NCBI RefSeq assembly: GCF_014201095.1
Contig: NZ_JACHDN010000001.1
Coordinates: 3,162,001 to 3,226,000 of the forward strand
DNA: 64,000 nt
Direction of reading: 5' to 3'
Origin: Cellulomonas hominis
Lineage (GTDB): Bacteria; Actinomycetota; Actinomycetes; Actinomycetales; Cellulomonadaceae
The position numbers and the translations under genes were made by a program. The notes beneath the pieces are model-generated. The model searched no databases, was not told where the DNA came from, and saw only the letters and a program-made list of their open reading frames with translations. Below, piece after piece: positions 53,631 to 64,000 of this stretch (position 1 is its first letter; each line of letters begins with the position of its first letter).

Positions 53631-53682
53631 AGTGGAGGGTTCTGCCCGACACGCCCGGCGTGTCGTGGCGGAACCCTCCACT
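53631..53682 (+). repeat. 23-bp hairpin palindrome downstream of ileS
   Basis: Outer arms AGTGGAGGGTTCTGCC and GGCGGAACCCTCCACT pair over 16 bp with one G-T wobble; inner arms CGACACG and CGTGTCG pair over 7 bp; loop CCCGG, one bulged T at 53666. It lies 23 nt after the ileS stop in the convergent gap. It can work as a bidirectional terminator, but its length and regularity resemble dispersed palindromic (REP-like) elements. Confidence 0.8.
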
Positions 53683-53733
53683 GGGTACCCCGGGCGTGCG
53701 CGTGCACTCCCGGCGCCGGGTGCGCCGGGTGGG

Positions 53734-54978
53734 TCAGGGGCGCGGGCCGTAGCCCGGCGCGGTGTCCACGTCGAGCCACGTGAGCGCGTCCGCCACGAAG
53801 GACTGGGTGCCGACCGCGAGGAAGCCACCGCCCCGGGCCGCCTCGCGCAGCGCGTCCGCCGCGTCCAGCACCGCGCCGTGCCGGGCGAGCGCGGCGAACG
53901 GCAGGTGCGTGCCCGTGCGGGCGAGCAGCACGCGGTCGAACCCGGCCAGCGCGGCGAGGCAGTCGTCGACGGGCTTGTCGTCCGGCAGGCACACCACGGC
54001 GGTGTCCCGGACCCCGCGCCAGGCGGCGTACTCGGCGGCCGCGGCGGCGACGGCCTCGGGGGTGATGCCGCCGTCCACCACGACCTGGGCGCCGCCCGGC
54101 GCGACGTGCCGGCTGCACCGGCCGGGCAGCCGGACCGTGCCGAGCAGGTCCCGCAGGCCGTCCGAGGGCGCCTCCGCGCCGAGCCGCGCCGCCAGCCGAC
54201 GCCCCGCGGCGACCCCGAGCCCCGCGGCGGACCGGACCAGCGGCGGCAGCCCGCCGGGCAGCGCCGGGTCGGGGGCGTCCACGACGACGACCTCCGCGCC
54301 CGCCGCACTCGCCGCGCGGTGCACGACCGCCGCGACCGCCGGGTCCTGCGGCACGGTGACGACGGCCGCGGTGCCCGGGACGACGACGCCGAGCAGGTCC
54401 TCGGCGATGCGCTCGACGGTCCCGCCGAGCAGGTCGCCGTGCTCCCGGAACACCGGCGTCACCGCGACGACCGCCGGCGGGAACAGGCTGACCTCGTCCG
54501 AGCGCCCGCCCAGGCCCTCCTCGAGCACGAGCGCGTCGGCGCCCCGCTCCGTCAGCCACGCCACCCCCGCCACGGTGAACGCCCCGGTGGGGGACAGGTA
54601 GCCGCCCGGCTCGGCGGGCACGGCGGCCCGCGCGGCGCGCAGCCGGTCGCCGAGGTCCTCGTACGCGGCGACGTCGATCGCGGCGCCGTCCAGCCGGATC
54701 CGGTCCAGGTTCGACCGCAGCCCGGGCGACGTCACCAGCCCGACCCGGGGCGCGCCGCCGCCGGGCCGCGCCGCCGCCGACAGCGTCGCCGCGGCGTGCA
54801 GCGCGGCCGTGCCCTTGCCCTTGGACCCGACGACCGCCAGCACCGGCGGGGGCGTCGCCCCGGCGAGCAGCCGGTCGGCCACGGCCCGGGCGCGGGGGAG
54901 CGACCGCCGGTCCCCGGGGCGGCGGGCGGCCCACTCCGCGAAGTACGCCTCGTCGCCGGGCAGGTGCGTGCCGGTCAC
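53734..54978 (-). CDS. FolC-like Mur-ligase paralogue with altered active site
   Basis: 414 residues. The Mur-ligase/FolC fold is clear: P-loop VVGSKGKGT (residues 49-57), RVGLVTSPGLRSNLDRIRLDG, LEEGLGGRSDEV and PGRCSR. It departs from true FolC at key points. The family lysine that is carbamylated, 15 residues after the conserved His in the EKAGI motif, is replaced by Leu (HGDLLGGTVERIAEDLLG), and the C-terminal DGAHNP is DGGITP. The genuine folC at 56896-58227 retains both. So this protein may join a different amino acid or substrate, or be inactive. GTG 54978 overlaps the stop of the upstream gene (GTGA); it is the last gene of a three-gene operon. Confidence 0.87.
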   Translation of the reverse strand: MTGTHLPGDEAYFAEWAARRPGDRRSLPRARAVADRLLAGATPPPVLAVVGSKGKGTAALHAAATLSAAARPGGGAPRVGLVTSPGLRSNLDRIRLDGAAIDVAAYEDLGDRLRAARAAVPAEPGGYLSPTGAFTVAGVAWLTERGADALVLEEGLGGRSDEVSLFPPAVVAVTPVFREHGDLLGGTVERIAEDLLGVVVPGTAAVVTVPQDPAVAAVVHRAASAAGAEVVVVDAPDPALPGGLPPLVRSAAGLGVAAGRRLAARLGAEAPSDGLRDLLGTVRLPGRCSRHVAPGGAQVVVDGGITPEAVAAAAAEYAAWRGVRDTAVVCLPDDKPVDDCLAALAGFDRVLLARTGTHLPFAALARHGAVLDAADALREAARGGGFLAVGTQSFVADALTWLDVDTAPGYGPRP

Positions 54979-56153
54979 GGCAGCTCGTCCCCCTCCGGCG
55001 CGGCCCGGCGGCCGACGTCCGGGATCCGCACGGATGCGAGCGCGAGCGCGGAGATCACGACGGTGCCACCGCCGAGCAGGAGCCAGTTCGGGTCGGGCAG
55101 CGCGGCGCCCGCGAGCAGCAGGCCGGCGGCCGGCACCACGAGCTGGTTGAGGTTGCGCGCCAGGGCGGGCCGGACGCGGCGCCGCACGGTCACGACGGTG
55201 GCCGGCGGGCAGCCGAGCGCCCGGCGCGCCGGGGCGGACAGCCGCGCGACCAGGTGCGGCGAGAAGTCGTCGGGCAGCGCGGCCGACTGCAGGTTGACGC
55301 GCTGCGCGCCCTTCGCCCCGGGCAGCGGGCCGCCCGTGGTGTGCGGCTCGTGGTCGGTGACCGCCAGGGCCACCACCTCGCGGGCGCCCCAGGCCACGAG
55401 CACCTGGTCGCCGGGGCGGATGCCGAGCCGCTCGAACGCCGACCCGTGCAGCGCGACGACCGCCGCCTCGTCGTCGCCGGCGTGCGCCTGCGTCACCCGG
55501 ACCGCGACCGACGGCGCGCGGAACACCGCCCGGAGCGTGCGCTCCACCCCGCGGCCGACCGCCCGCCGGGCGCGGTCGGGCCGTACGCGCCGGGTGCCGG
55601 ACGGCGGCAGCGGGGCGGGCAGGTCCACCACGCGCACCCGGGTGTCGGCGGCGACGTGCTGGAGCACGCGGGTGGCGTACGACATCCGCACGGCGCCGGC
55701 CGGGACGTGGTCGGCCGGCACGGCGGTGACCACCGCGGCGACCCCCTCGTGCACGAGCAGCGCCCGCGCGGGGCCGCCGGGGCGGTCCCCGGGGCTGACC
55801 TGCACCTCGCCCGGCCCCGGCATGTCGTCGATCCGGACGGAGAGCACCCGCAGCGCGCGCACGGGGGGCACCGTCACCTCGACCGGCGCGTCCTCGGGGC
55901 CGCCGAGCAGCGTCGCGAGCCGCCGGGAGACCCCGACCTCGCCCGGGCCGAGGCCGGCGGCGGACGGCGGGAGGGCGGGGTCGTCCCGGCTCCACGCCCA
56001 CGCGTGCTCGGCGCGGTCGCCGCGGCGCACGGTCACCAGGACGGGGTCGGCGTCCCGGTCCAGGCGTTCCGGCGGCAGCACGGCGACGGGGAAGCCCGCG
56101 GCGACCGGCACCACCCGGGGCGCCAGCGCCGTCGTCTCCGGCGTCGCCGTCAC
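54975..56153 (-). CDS. Unknown membrane protein with possible double-psi beta-barrel
   Basis: 392 residues; I do not recognise the family as a whole. GTG 56153 overlaps the stop of the amidohydrolase-like gene (GTGA), and its own stop overlaps the FolC-like start. The middle (~residues 215-290) contains SAFERLGIRPGDQVLVAWGAREVVALAV, reminiscent of double-psi/VAT-N-type barrels of substrate-binding modules. The C-terminal ~50 residues have two hydrophobic segments (NQLVVPAAGLLLAGAAL and WLLLGGGTVVISALALA), so it is membrane-attached. The rest is Ala/Val/Arg-rich with no known motif. Role probably tied to the two enzymes beside it. Confidence 0.75.
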   Translation of the reverse strand: MTATPETTALAPRVVPVAAGFPVAVLPPERLDRDADPVLVTVRRGDRAEHAWAWSRDDPALPPSAAGLGPGEVGVSRRLATLLGGPEDAPVEVTVPPVRALRVLSVRIDDMPGPGEVQVSPGDRPGGPARALLVHEGVAAVVTAVPADHVPAGAVRMSYATRVLQHVAADTRVRVVDLPAPLPPSGTRRVRPDRARRAVGRGVERTLRAVFRAPSVAVRVTQAHAGDDEAAVVALHGSAFERLGIRPGDQVLVAWGAREVVALAVTDHEPHTTGGPLPGAKGAQRVNLQSAALPDDFSPHLVARLSAPARRALGCPPATVVTVRRRVRPALARNLNQLVVPAAGLLLAGAALPDPNWLLLGGGTVVISALALASVRIPDVGRRAAPEGDELP

Positions 56154-56830
56154 GCGCGGATCCCCGCCGCGATCGCCCCCAGCGCGGCGAGCAGCGCCCC
56201 GGCGAGACGCTCCTGGCCCTGCTCCCCGGCGACCGGCGGCCGCAGGTGCGCCCCCACCTCGACCTGCACGGCCGGCACCCCCTGCGCCTGCGCCCACGCG
56301 GTGACCGTCGTCGGCCGCATCGCGTCGAACAGCCCGTCCGTCGTCACCCGCAGCCCGGTCGCGCGCAGCGCCTCGACGGCGGCGTCCGTGCCGGCCGGCC
56401 GCACGCCGGGGCCGAGCCCGAGGTCCAGGTCGTAGCCGGGCCGGGTCCGCATCCCGTGCAGGTCGACCACGGCCGCGGGCCGCAGCGCCGCGAGCCGGTC
56501 CTTCAGCGGGTGGTGCGCGTCCCAGTTCGCGTCACCGCCGGCCGCGCCCAGGGCCACGACCGCCGCGCAGCCGGTCACCTCCGCCAGCAGCAGCGCGAGG
56601 CCGCCGGTGCCCCGGTCGGCGAGCTTGGTGCGGTCGTCGCGCCGGTGGTTGCACGCGTGCGGGGCCGTGACGACGACGGTCGGCGCGGCCGCCCCCACGA
56701 CCACGAGCCCGTCCGGGTCGCCGGCGTCCGGGTCGCCCGCGTAGCCGTCCGCGGCGAACGGCGCCTCGAGCGCGGCCCAGCGCAGCGCGAACGGGGTGGC
56801 GACGGCCGTCTGACCTGGTGGGGTGTGCAC
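56150..56830 (-). CDS. N-formylglutamate amidohydrolase-like protein
   Basis: 226 residues. The family signature is visible: VVVTAPHACNHRRDDRTKLADRGTGGLA (metal-binding His and Arg/Lys residues), GDANWDAHHPLKDRL, VVDLHGMRTRPG and VPAVQVEVGAHLR. True members hydrolyse N-formylglutamate in histidine degradation, using zinc, but no hut gene is present, so the substrate may be another N-acyl or peptide amide. GTG 56830 is preceded on its strand by CACCCT 6 nt away. It leads a tightly coupled operon with the FolC-like ligase and is divergent from folC across 65 nt. Confidence 0.85.
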   Translation of the reverse strand: MHTPPGQTAVATPFALRWAALEAPFAADGYAGDPDAGDPDGLVVVGAAAPTVVVTAPHACNHRRDDRTKLADRGTGGLALLLAEVTGCAAVVALGAAGGDANWDAHHPLKDRLAALRPAAVVDLHGMRTRPGYDLDLGLGPGVRPAGTDAAVEALRATGLRVTTDGLFDAMRPTTVTAWAQAQGVPAVQVEVGAHLRPPVAGEQGQERLAGALLAALGAIAAGIRA

Positions 56831-56895
56831 CGCCCCAGGGTGCCACGGCGTCCCCGCCCGCCGGGCCGGTCCGGCGGCCCGTATGCTCGTGCCTC

Positions 56896-58227
56896 GTGAC
56901 CGACCCGCTGGACGAGGTGCTGCGCGGCATCATGGAGCGCGCCCCCGAGGACGACATCGACCCGACCCTGGAGCGCGTGCGGGCGGTGTGCGAGCTGCTC
57001 GGCGACCCGCAGCGGGCGTACCGCGTGGTGCACCTGACGGGGACCAACGGCAAGTCCTCGACGGCCCGCATGGTCGAGCGCCTGGTGCGCGAGCACGGCC
57101 TGCGCACCGGCCGGTTCACCAGCCCGCACCTGAACCGGGTGACCGAGCGCATCGCGATCGACGGCGAGCCGATCAGCGACGAGCGGTTCGTCGAGGTCTG
57201 GCAGGACGTCGCGCCGTACGTGCACATGGTCGACGCGCGCGAGCAGGCCGAGGGCCGGCCGCGGCTGTCGTTCTTCGAGGTGTTCGCGGTCATGGCGTTC
57301 GCCGCGTTCGCGGACGCCCCGGTGGACGTCGCGGTCGTCGAGGTGGGCCTCGGGGGCCGCTGGGACGCCACCAACGTCGCCGACGGCGAGGTCGCCGTCA
57401 TCACCCCGGTCGCCTACGACCACGAGCGGTACCTCGGGCACACCCTGGTCGAGATCGCGGGGGAGAAGGCCGGCATCGTCAAGGACGGCGCCACCCTCGT
57501 GCTGTCCCGCCAGGAGGAGGACGCCGAGGGCGTGATCCTGCACGCCGCGGCCGAGCACGGCGCCCGGGTGGTCCGCGAGGGCGTCGACATCGACGTCGTC
57601 GACCGGCGGGTCGCGGTCGGCGGGCAGCTGCTCGACCTGCGGGGCACGGGTGGCGTCTACACCGAGGTGTTCCTCCCGCTGCACGGCGAGCACCAGGCGC
57701 ACAACGCGCTCGCGGCGCTCGCCGCCGTGGAGGCGCTGATGGCCGGCGGCGGCGCGCTCGACGGCTCCGTGGTCGAGGCCGCCTTCGCGGACGTCGACTC
57801 CCCGGGCCGGCTGGAGCTGGTCCGGTCCAGCCCGACGGTGCTGGTGGACGGCGCGCACAACCCGGCCGGCGCGCAGGCGCTCGTGACGGCGGTGGAGGAG
57901 GCGTTCGCGTTCCAGCGCGTCGTCGGCGTGGTCGGCGTCATGGCGGACAAGGACGCCGAGGGCTTCCTGTCCGTCCTCGAGCCGTCGTTCGCGGAGATCG
58001 TCGTCACCCGGTCGTCCTCGCCGCGCGCGATGGACCTCGAGGACCTGGCCGAGATCGCGGTCGAGGTGTTCGGCGAGGACCGCGTGCACGTGCGCGAGCG
58101 GCTGGACGACGCGGTGACCCTCGCGGCCGACCTCGCCGAGCGCGAGGTGGACCGGGGCGCGGCCGTGGTCGTCACGGGCTCGTTCCCGCTCGTCGCCGAG
58201 GCCCGGGTCCTGACCGGCCGGGCGTGA
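56896..58227 (+). CDS. folC: Folylpolyglutamate synthase / dihydrofolate synthase
   Basis: 443 residues. Standard FolC motifs: HLTGTNGKSSTARM (P-loop), RFTSPHLNRVTERIAIDG, VVEVGLGGRWDATN, YDHERYLGHTLVEIAGEKAGI with the carbamylated Lys, and VLVDGAHNPAGAQAL. It adds glutamates to folates. GTG 56896 lies 8 nt after TATGCT (56882-56887). In other actinobacteria folC is followed directly by DUF4233 and ndk; here a dha operon and an efflux pair intervene. Confidence 0.96.
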   Translation: MTDPLDEVLRGIMERAPEDDIDPTLERVRAVCELLGDPQRAYRVVHLTGTNGKSSTARMVERLVREHGLRTGRFTSPHLNRVTERIAIDGEPISDERFVEVWQDVAPYVHMVDAREQAEGRPRLSFFEVFAVMAFAAFADAPVDVAVVEVGLGGRWDATNVADGEVAVITPVAYDHERYLGHTLVEIAGEKAGIVKDGATLVLSRQEEDAEGVILHAAAEHGARVVREGVDIDVVDRRVAVGGQLLDLRGTGGVYTEVFLPLHGEHQAHNALAALAAVEALMAGGGALDGSVVEAAFADVDSPGRLELVRSSPTVLVDGAHNPAGAQALVTAVEEAFAFQRVVGVVGVMADKDAEGFLSVLEPSFAEIVVTRSSSPRAMDLEDLAEIAVEVFGEDRVHVRERLDDAVTLAADLAEREVDRGAAVVVTGSFPLVAEARVLTGRA

Positions 58228-58244
58228 CGGGCCCCCGCCGGCCC

Positions 58245-58308
58245 TGCACGAACGTGCACGGGCGCCGCACGGTCGCCCCTTGACGCCCGCCACCTGCGCG
58301 GCGAGTGT
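58245..58308 (+). promoter_or_regulatory. dhaKLM promoter and palindromic operator candidate
   Basis: TTGACG (58280-58285) and GAGTGT (58303-58308), spaced 17 nt, form a plausible promoter ~55 nt before dhaK. Upstream, TGCACGAACGTGCA (58245-58258) is a perfect 6-bp inverted repeat with a 2-nt centre, a possible activator or repressor site. No regulator of the DhaR/DhaS type is in the window. Confidence 0.45.
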
Positions 58309-58362
58309 GAGCACTGTCGCGGCGACGGCGCCGCGCCCGGTCGCTGCGAAGGGGATCCCGAC

Positions 58363-59358
<996 letters not shown>

Positions 59359-59419
59359 CCGGTTCGCCGTCCTCCCGGGTGCGTGGCCGTCGTCCCGACG
59401 GCGGAGGTGGGAGCGGAGC

Positions 59420-60070
59420 ATGACGGATTCCCTGGGTGCGGCCTGGGCGGTCGCCTGGGTGCGCCGGACGGCGCAGGTCGTCGCCGAGAACCGGGAGGAG
59501 CTCATCGAGCTCGACCGGCAGATCGGGGACGGCGACCACGGCGAGAACCTGTCCCGGGGGTTCACCGCGGTGCTGGGCAAGCTCGACGCCCTGGACGCGC
59601 CGCCCGGCGACGTCGGCTCCGTGCTCAAGCTCGTCGCCACCACGCTGATGTCCACGGTCGGCGGCGCGGCGGGCCCGCTGTACGGCACCGCCTACCTGCG
59701 CGCCGCGAAGGTCACCGGCCTGCCCGAGCTCGACAGCGCCGCGGTCGTGGCGATGCTCGAGGCGGGGCTGGAGGGCATCGTCGTGCGCGGCAAGGCCACC
59801 ACCGGCGAGAAGACGATGGTCGACGCCTGGACGCCCGCGGTCGAGGCGGCCGTCCAGGCGGCCGACGCCGGGGCCTCGCCCGCGGCGGTGCTCGCGGCGG
59901 CGGCCGAGGCCGCGCGCGCCGGCGCGGAGGCCACGATCCCGCTCGTCGCCACCAAGGGCCGCGCGTCCTACCTCGGCGAGCGGTCCGCGGGCCACCAGGA
60001 CCCGGGCGCGACGTCGAGCGCGCTGATCCTCGAGGCCGCGGCGGCGACCGCGGCGGGGGGCGCGTCGTGA
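59420..60070 (+). CDS. dhaL: Dihydroxyacetone kinase subunit DhaL
   Basis: 216 residues of the ADP-binding DhaL fold. QIGDGDHGENLSRGF supplies the Mg2+-binding aspartates; GGAAGPLYGTAYLRAA, RGKATTGEKTMVDAW and KGRASYLGERSAGHQDPGA are further family motifs. The bound ADP is a cofactor rephosphorylated by DhaM. ATG 59420 follows GGGAGCGGAG. The stop overlaps the dhaM start (GTGA). Confidence 0.95.
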   Translation: MTDSLGAAWAVAWVRRTAQVVAENREELIELDRQIGDGDHGENLSRGFTAVLGKLDALDAPPGDVGSVLKLVATTLMSTVGGAAGPLYGTAYLRAAKVTGLPELDSAAVVAMLEAGLEGIVVRGKATTGEKTMVDAWTPAVEAAVQAADAGASPAAVLAAAAEAARAGAEATIPLVATKGRASYLGERSAGHQDPGATSSALILEAAAATAAGGAS

Positions 60071-60810
60071 CCGCGCCGGTCGCGCTCGTGCTCGTCTCGC
60101 ACTCGGCGCGGCTGGCCGAGGGCGTCCGCGAGCTCGCCGCGCAGATGGCGCCCGACGTGCTGATCCTCGCCGCGGGCGGGGACGGGTCGGGCGGGCTGGG
60201 CACGAGCTTCGACCTGGTCGAGCAGGCGCTGACCGAAGCGACGGCCGACCGCCGGTCCGCGGTGGTGCTCACGGACCTCGGCTCGGCGGTGCTCACGGCG
60301 GAGTCCGTGCTCGAGTTCCTCGACGAGGACGTGGCGGCCCGGGTGCACCTCGCGGACGCGCCGCTGGTGGAGGCCGCGGTCGCCGCGGGGGTCACCGCGG
60401 CGGGCGGGGCGCCGGTCGGCGAGGTGCTCGGTGCGGCCGTCGCGGCCGGGGCCGGGTTCCCGCACGCGGTCGGGGCGGGCGAGGTGCCCCCGGAGGAGCC
60501 GGCGGCCGCCGCGCCCGCAGCGGTCGCGCCGCCCGCCGCGCACGAGCCCGAGCACCCCATCACCGCGCAGGTCGTCGTCCGGAACCCGATGGGCCTGCAC
60601 GCGCGCCCGGCGGCGGTGCTCGCCCGCATGATGGCCGGCTTCGACGCCGCCGTGCAGGTGGACGGGGTGAACGGCGCGAGCGTGCTGGAGCTCATGCAGC
60701 TCGGCGCCACGCAGGGCCGCACGCTCGAGGTCTCGGCCACCGGCCCGCAGGCCCGGGTGGCGGTGGACGCGTTCGTCGGGGCGGTCGAGGAGGGCTTCGG
60801 CGAGGTGTGA
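60067..60810 (+). CDS. dhaM: PTS phosphotransfer subunit DhaM (EIIA-Man/HPr fusion)
   Basis: 247 residues. The N-terminal EIIA-mannose-type domain (~1-130) has LVLVSHSARLAEGV with active His12, followed by an Ala/Pro-rich linker and a C-terminal HPr domain (~160-247) with NPMGLHARPAAV, His being the phosphoacceptor. It lacks the EI-like domain of the three-domain E. coli DhaM, so it must receive phosphate from the general EI elsewhere. GTG 60067 overlaps the dhaL stop. Confidence 0.94.
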   Translation: MTAPVALVLVSHSARLAEGVRELAAQMAPDVLILAAGGDGSGGLGTSFDLVEQALTEATADRRSAVVLTDLGSAVLTAESVLEFLDEDVAARVHLADAPLVEAAVAAGVTAAGGAPVGEVLGAAVAAGAGFPHAVGAGEVPPEEPAAAAPAAVAPPAAHEPEHPITAQVVVRNPMGLHARPAAVLARMMAGFDAAVQVDGVNGASVLELMQLGATQGRTLEVSATGPQARVAVDAFVGAVEEGFGEV

Positions 60811-60843
60811 GCCGGTTCACCCGGTAGTCGCCTGGAGCAACTC

Positions 60844-60868
60844 TGCATGACGTGCAAGAATGCATGGC

Positions 60869-60873
<5 letters not shown>
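60844..60873 (+). promoter_or_regulatory. Twin palindromic operator and leaderless promoter of the TetR gene
   Basis: TGCATGACGTGCA (60844-60856) and TGCATGGCATGCA (60861-60873) are two related 13-bp near-palindromes 17 nt apart centre to centre, probably a TetR-type double operator. The -10 box AAGAAT (60856-60861) lies between them and the ATG at 60869 lies 7 nt downstream, inside the second site. Autorepression is expected. Confidence 0.6.
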
Positions 60874-63273
<2,400 letters not shown>

Positions 63274-63283
63274 CCTGCGCGGG

Positions 63284-63700
63284 ATGAGCATGCACGCCCC
63301 GCGGCCCGGGCGCCCGAAGCGTCCCGCGAAGCCCCAGTTCACCTCGATGATCCTGGTCCTCGAGGGCGTGCTGGTGCTGTTCGCGGCGCTGACGGCGCAC
63401 GGGCTCGCGGCGGCGGGCGTCACCGCGACCCCGCCGGAGGTGCTCTGGCCGGTCGCGGGCGCGATGTTCGTGGTCCTCGTCGTGCTGTCCCGGCTCGTGA
63501 CCGCCCCCGGCGGCTACGTGGCCGGGTCGGTGGCGCAGGTGCTCGTCATCGCGTGCGGCGTGGTGATCCCGCTGATGTACGCCCTCGGCATCCTGTTCGC
63601 CGTCCTCTGGGTGGTGTCGCTGCGGCTCGGCGCCCGCATCGACCGGGAGCGCGCGGAGTACGACGCGGCGCACCCCGACTCGGGTGGCGCCGCCGGTTAG
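63284..63700 (+). CDS. DUF4233 membrane protein
   Basis: 138 residues with a basic N-terminus and about four hydrophobic segments (SMILVLEGVLVLFAALTAHGL, PVAGAMFVVLVVLSRLV, SVAQVLVIACGVVIPLMY and LFAVLWVVSLRLG). In actinobacteria DUF4233 lies between folC and ndk, as here after skipping the insert; function unknown. TAGCCT (63271-63276) lies 7 nt before ATG 63284 (leaderless). It ends in TAG, part of the ndk -10 box. Confidence 0.88.
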   Translation: MSMHAPRPGRPKRPAKPQFTSMILVLEGVLVLFAALTAHGLAAAGVTATPPEVLWPVAGAMFVVLVVLSRLVTAPGGYVAGSVAQVLVIACGVVIPLMYALGILFAVLWVVSLRLGARIDRERAEYDAAHPDSGGAAG

Positions 63701-63710
63701 GGTGACGCCC

Positions 63711-64000
63711 ATGAGCGACATCCAGCGCACCCTCGTCCTGGTCAAGCCCGACGGCATCGCCCGTGGACTGGCGGGGGAGGTCCTGCGCCGCGTCGAGGCC
63801 AAGGGCTACACCCTGGCGGCCGTCGAGCTGCGCACCGCCGACGACGCCCTGCTCCAGGCGCACTACGCCGAGCACGAGGGCAAGCCGTTCTTCGGCCCGC
63901 TCGTCGAGTTCATGAAGTCCGGCCCGGTGCTCGCGGTCGTGGCCGAGGGGCACCGCGTCATCGAGGGCTTCCGGTCGCTGGCCGGCGCCACCGACCCGAC
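63711..64000 (+). CDS. ndk: Nucleoside diphosphate kinase (N-terminal part)
   Basis: The gene runs off the right edge after ~96 residues. MSDIQRTLVLVKPDGIARGLAGEVL, HYAEHEGKPFFGPLVEFMKSGPV and the ongoing VIEGFRSLAGATDP match NDK; the catalytic His region would lie beyond the edge. It moves phosphate between nucleoside tri- and diphosphates. ATG 63711 lies 7 nt after TAGGGT (63698-63703), which includes the stop of DUF4233. Confidence 0.96.
   Translation, partial: MSDIQRTLVLVKPDGIARGLAGEVLRRVEAKGYTLAAVELRTADDALLQAHYAEHEGKPFFGPLVEFMKSGPVLAVVAEGHRVIEGFRSLAGATDP

Noticed and set aside
58304..58320. TGTGA-N6-TCGCG as a CRP/GlxR site before dhaK
   Set aside because: Only the left half fits the consensus; the overlap with the -10 box makes activation unlikely.

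Overview
The window is very GC-rich, densely packed actinobacterial chromosome. I infer a motile, carbohydrate-using member of the Micrococcales, most likely Cellulomonas or a close relative. The main reasons are the actinobacterial gene order (leuA, recO, uppS, glyS, dus, dgt, dnaG; then ileS, folC, DUF4233, ndk), a long-form LeuA, a T-box in front of ileS, a DinB/mycothiol-type protein, almost universal TGA stops, and many genes whose start codon lies only 5-8 nt behind a TANNNT-like -10 box (leaderless mRNAs). The genus is inferred, not shown.

Layout. 1-11944: the end of a giant Ig-like/fibronectin III surface protein, then an overlapping MoxR ATPase, DUF58, transglutaminase-like and RDD-FHA operon, and a membrane-anchored beta-propeller. 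11965-15582: leuA with a leucine leader-peptide attenuator, then recO-uppS. 15646-19881: a VOC protein, DedA, and a beta-glucoside-type PTS with a BglG-family antiterminator and its RNA target/terminator. 19907-22607: znuABC zinc importer with a probable Zur operator. 22723-29117: glyS, two YibE/F membrane proteins in opposite orientation that share a nearly identical DNA block, a RidA protein, a frameshifted 2H phosphoesterase, and a dus gene. 29129-39758: a divergent maltodextrin locus (PfkB kinase, alpha-glucosidase and LacI regulator one way; MalEFG, a neopullulanase-type GH13 and an AAC(3)-like acetyltransferase the other). 39797-46415: dgt, a chemoreceptor with a FliA-like promoter, dnaG, a DinB protein and a phosphoribosyltransferase. 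46417-49860: a NarL-type response regulator, its frameshifted sensor kinase, and an unknown membrane protein. 50021-53607: T-box plus ileS. 53734-56830: a reverse-strand three-gene operon of unknown purpose (FolC-like Mur ligase paralogue, membrane protein with a possible double-psi barrel, N-formylglutamate-amidohydrolase-like protein). 56896-63711+: folC, a PTS-dependent dihydroxyacetone kinase operon, a TetR/MFS efflux pair, DUF4233 and the start of ndk.

The housekeeping genes form a conserved skeleton. The sugar, zinc, efflux, chemotaxis and unknown cassettes sit in the gaps. The best candidate for something undescribed is the 53.7-56.8 kb operon, whose FolC-like ligase has lost the lysine that FolC carbamylates. 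Two genes (sensor kinase, 2H phosphoesterase) are each broken by one apparently missing base in a GC-rich stretch, which could be true mutation or assembly error. No tRNA, rRNA, CRISPR array, insertion sequence or prophage gene was recognised.
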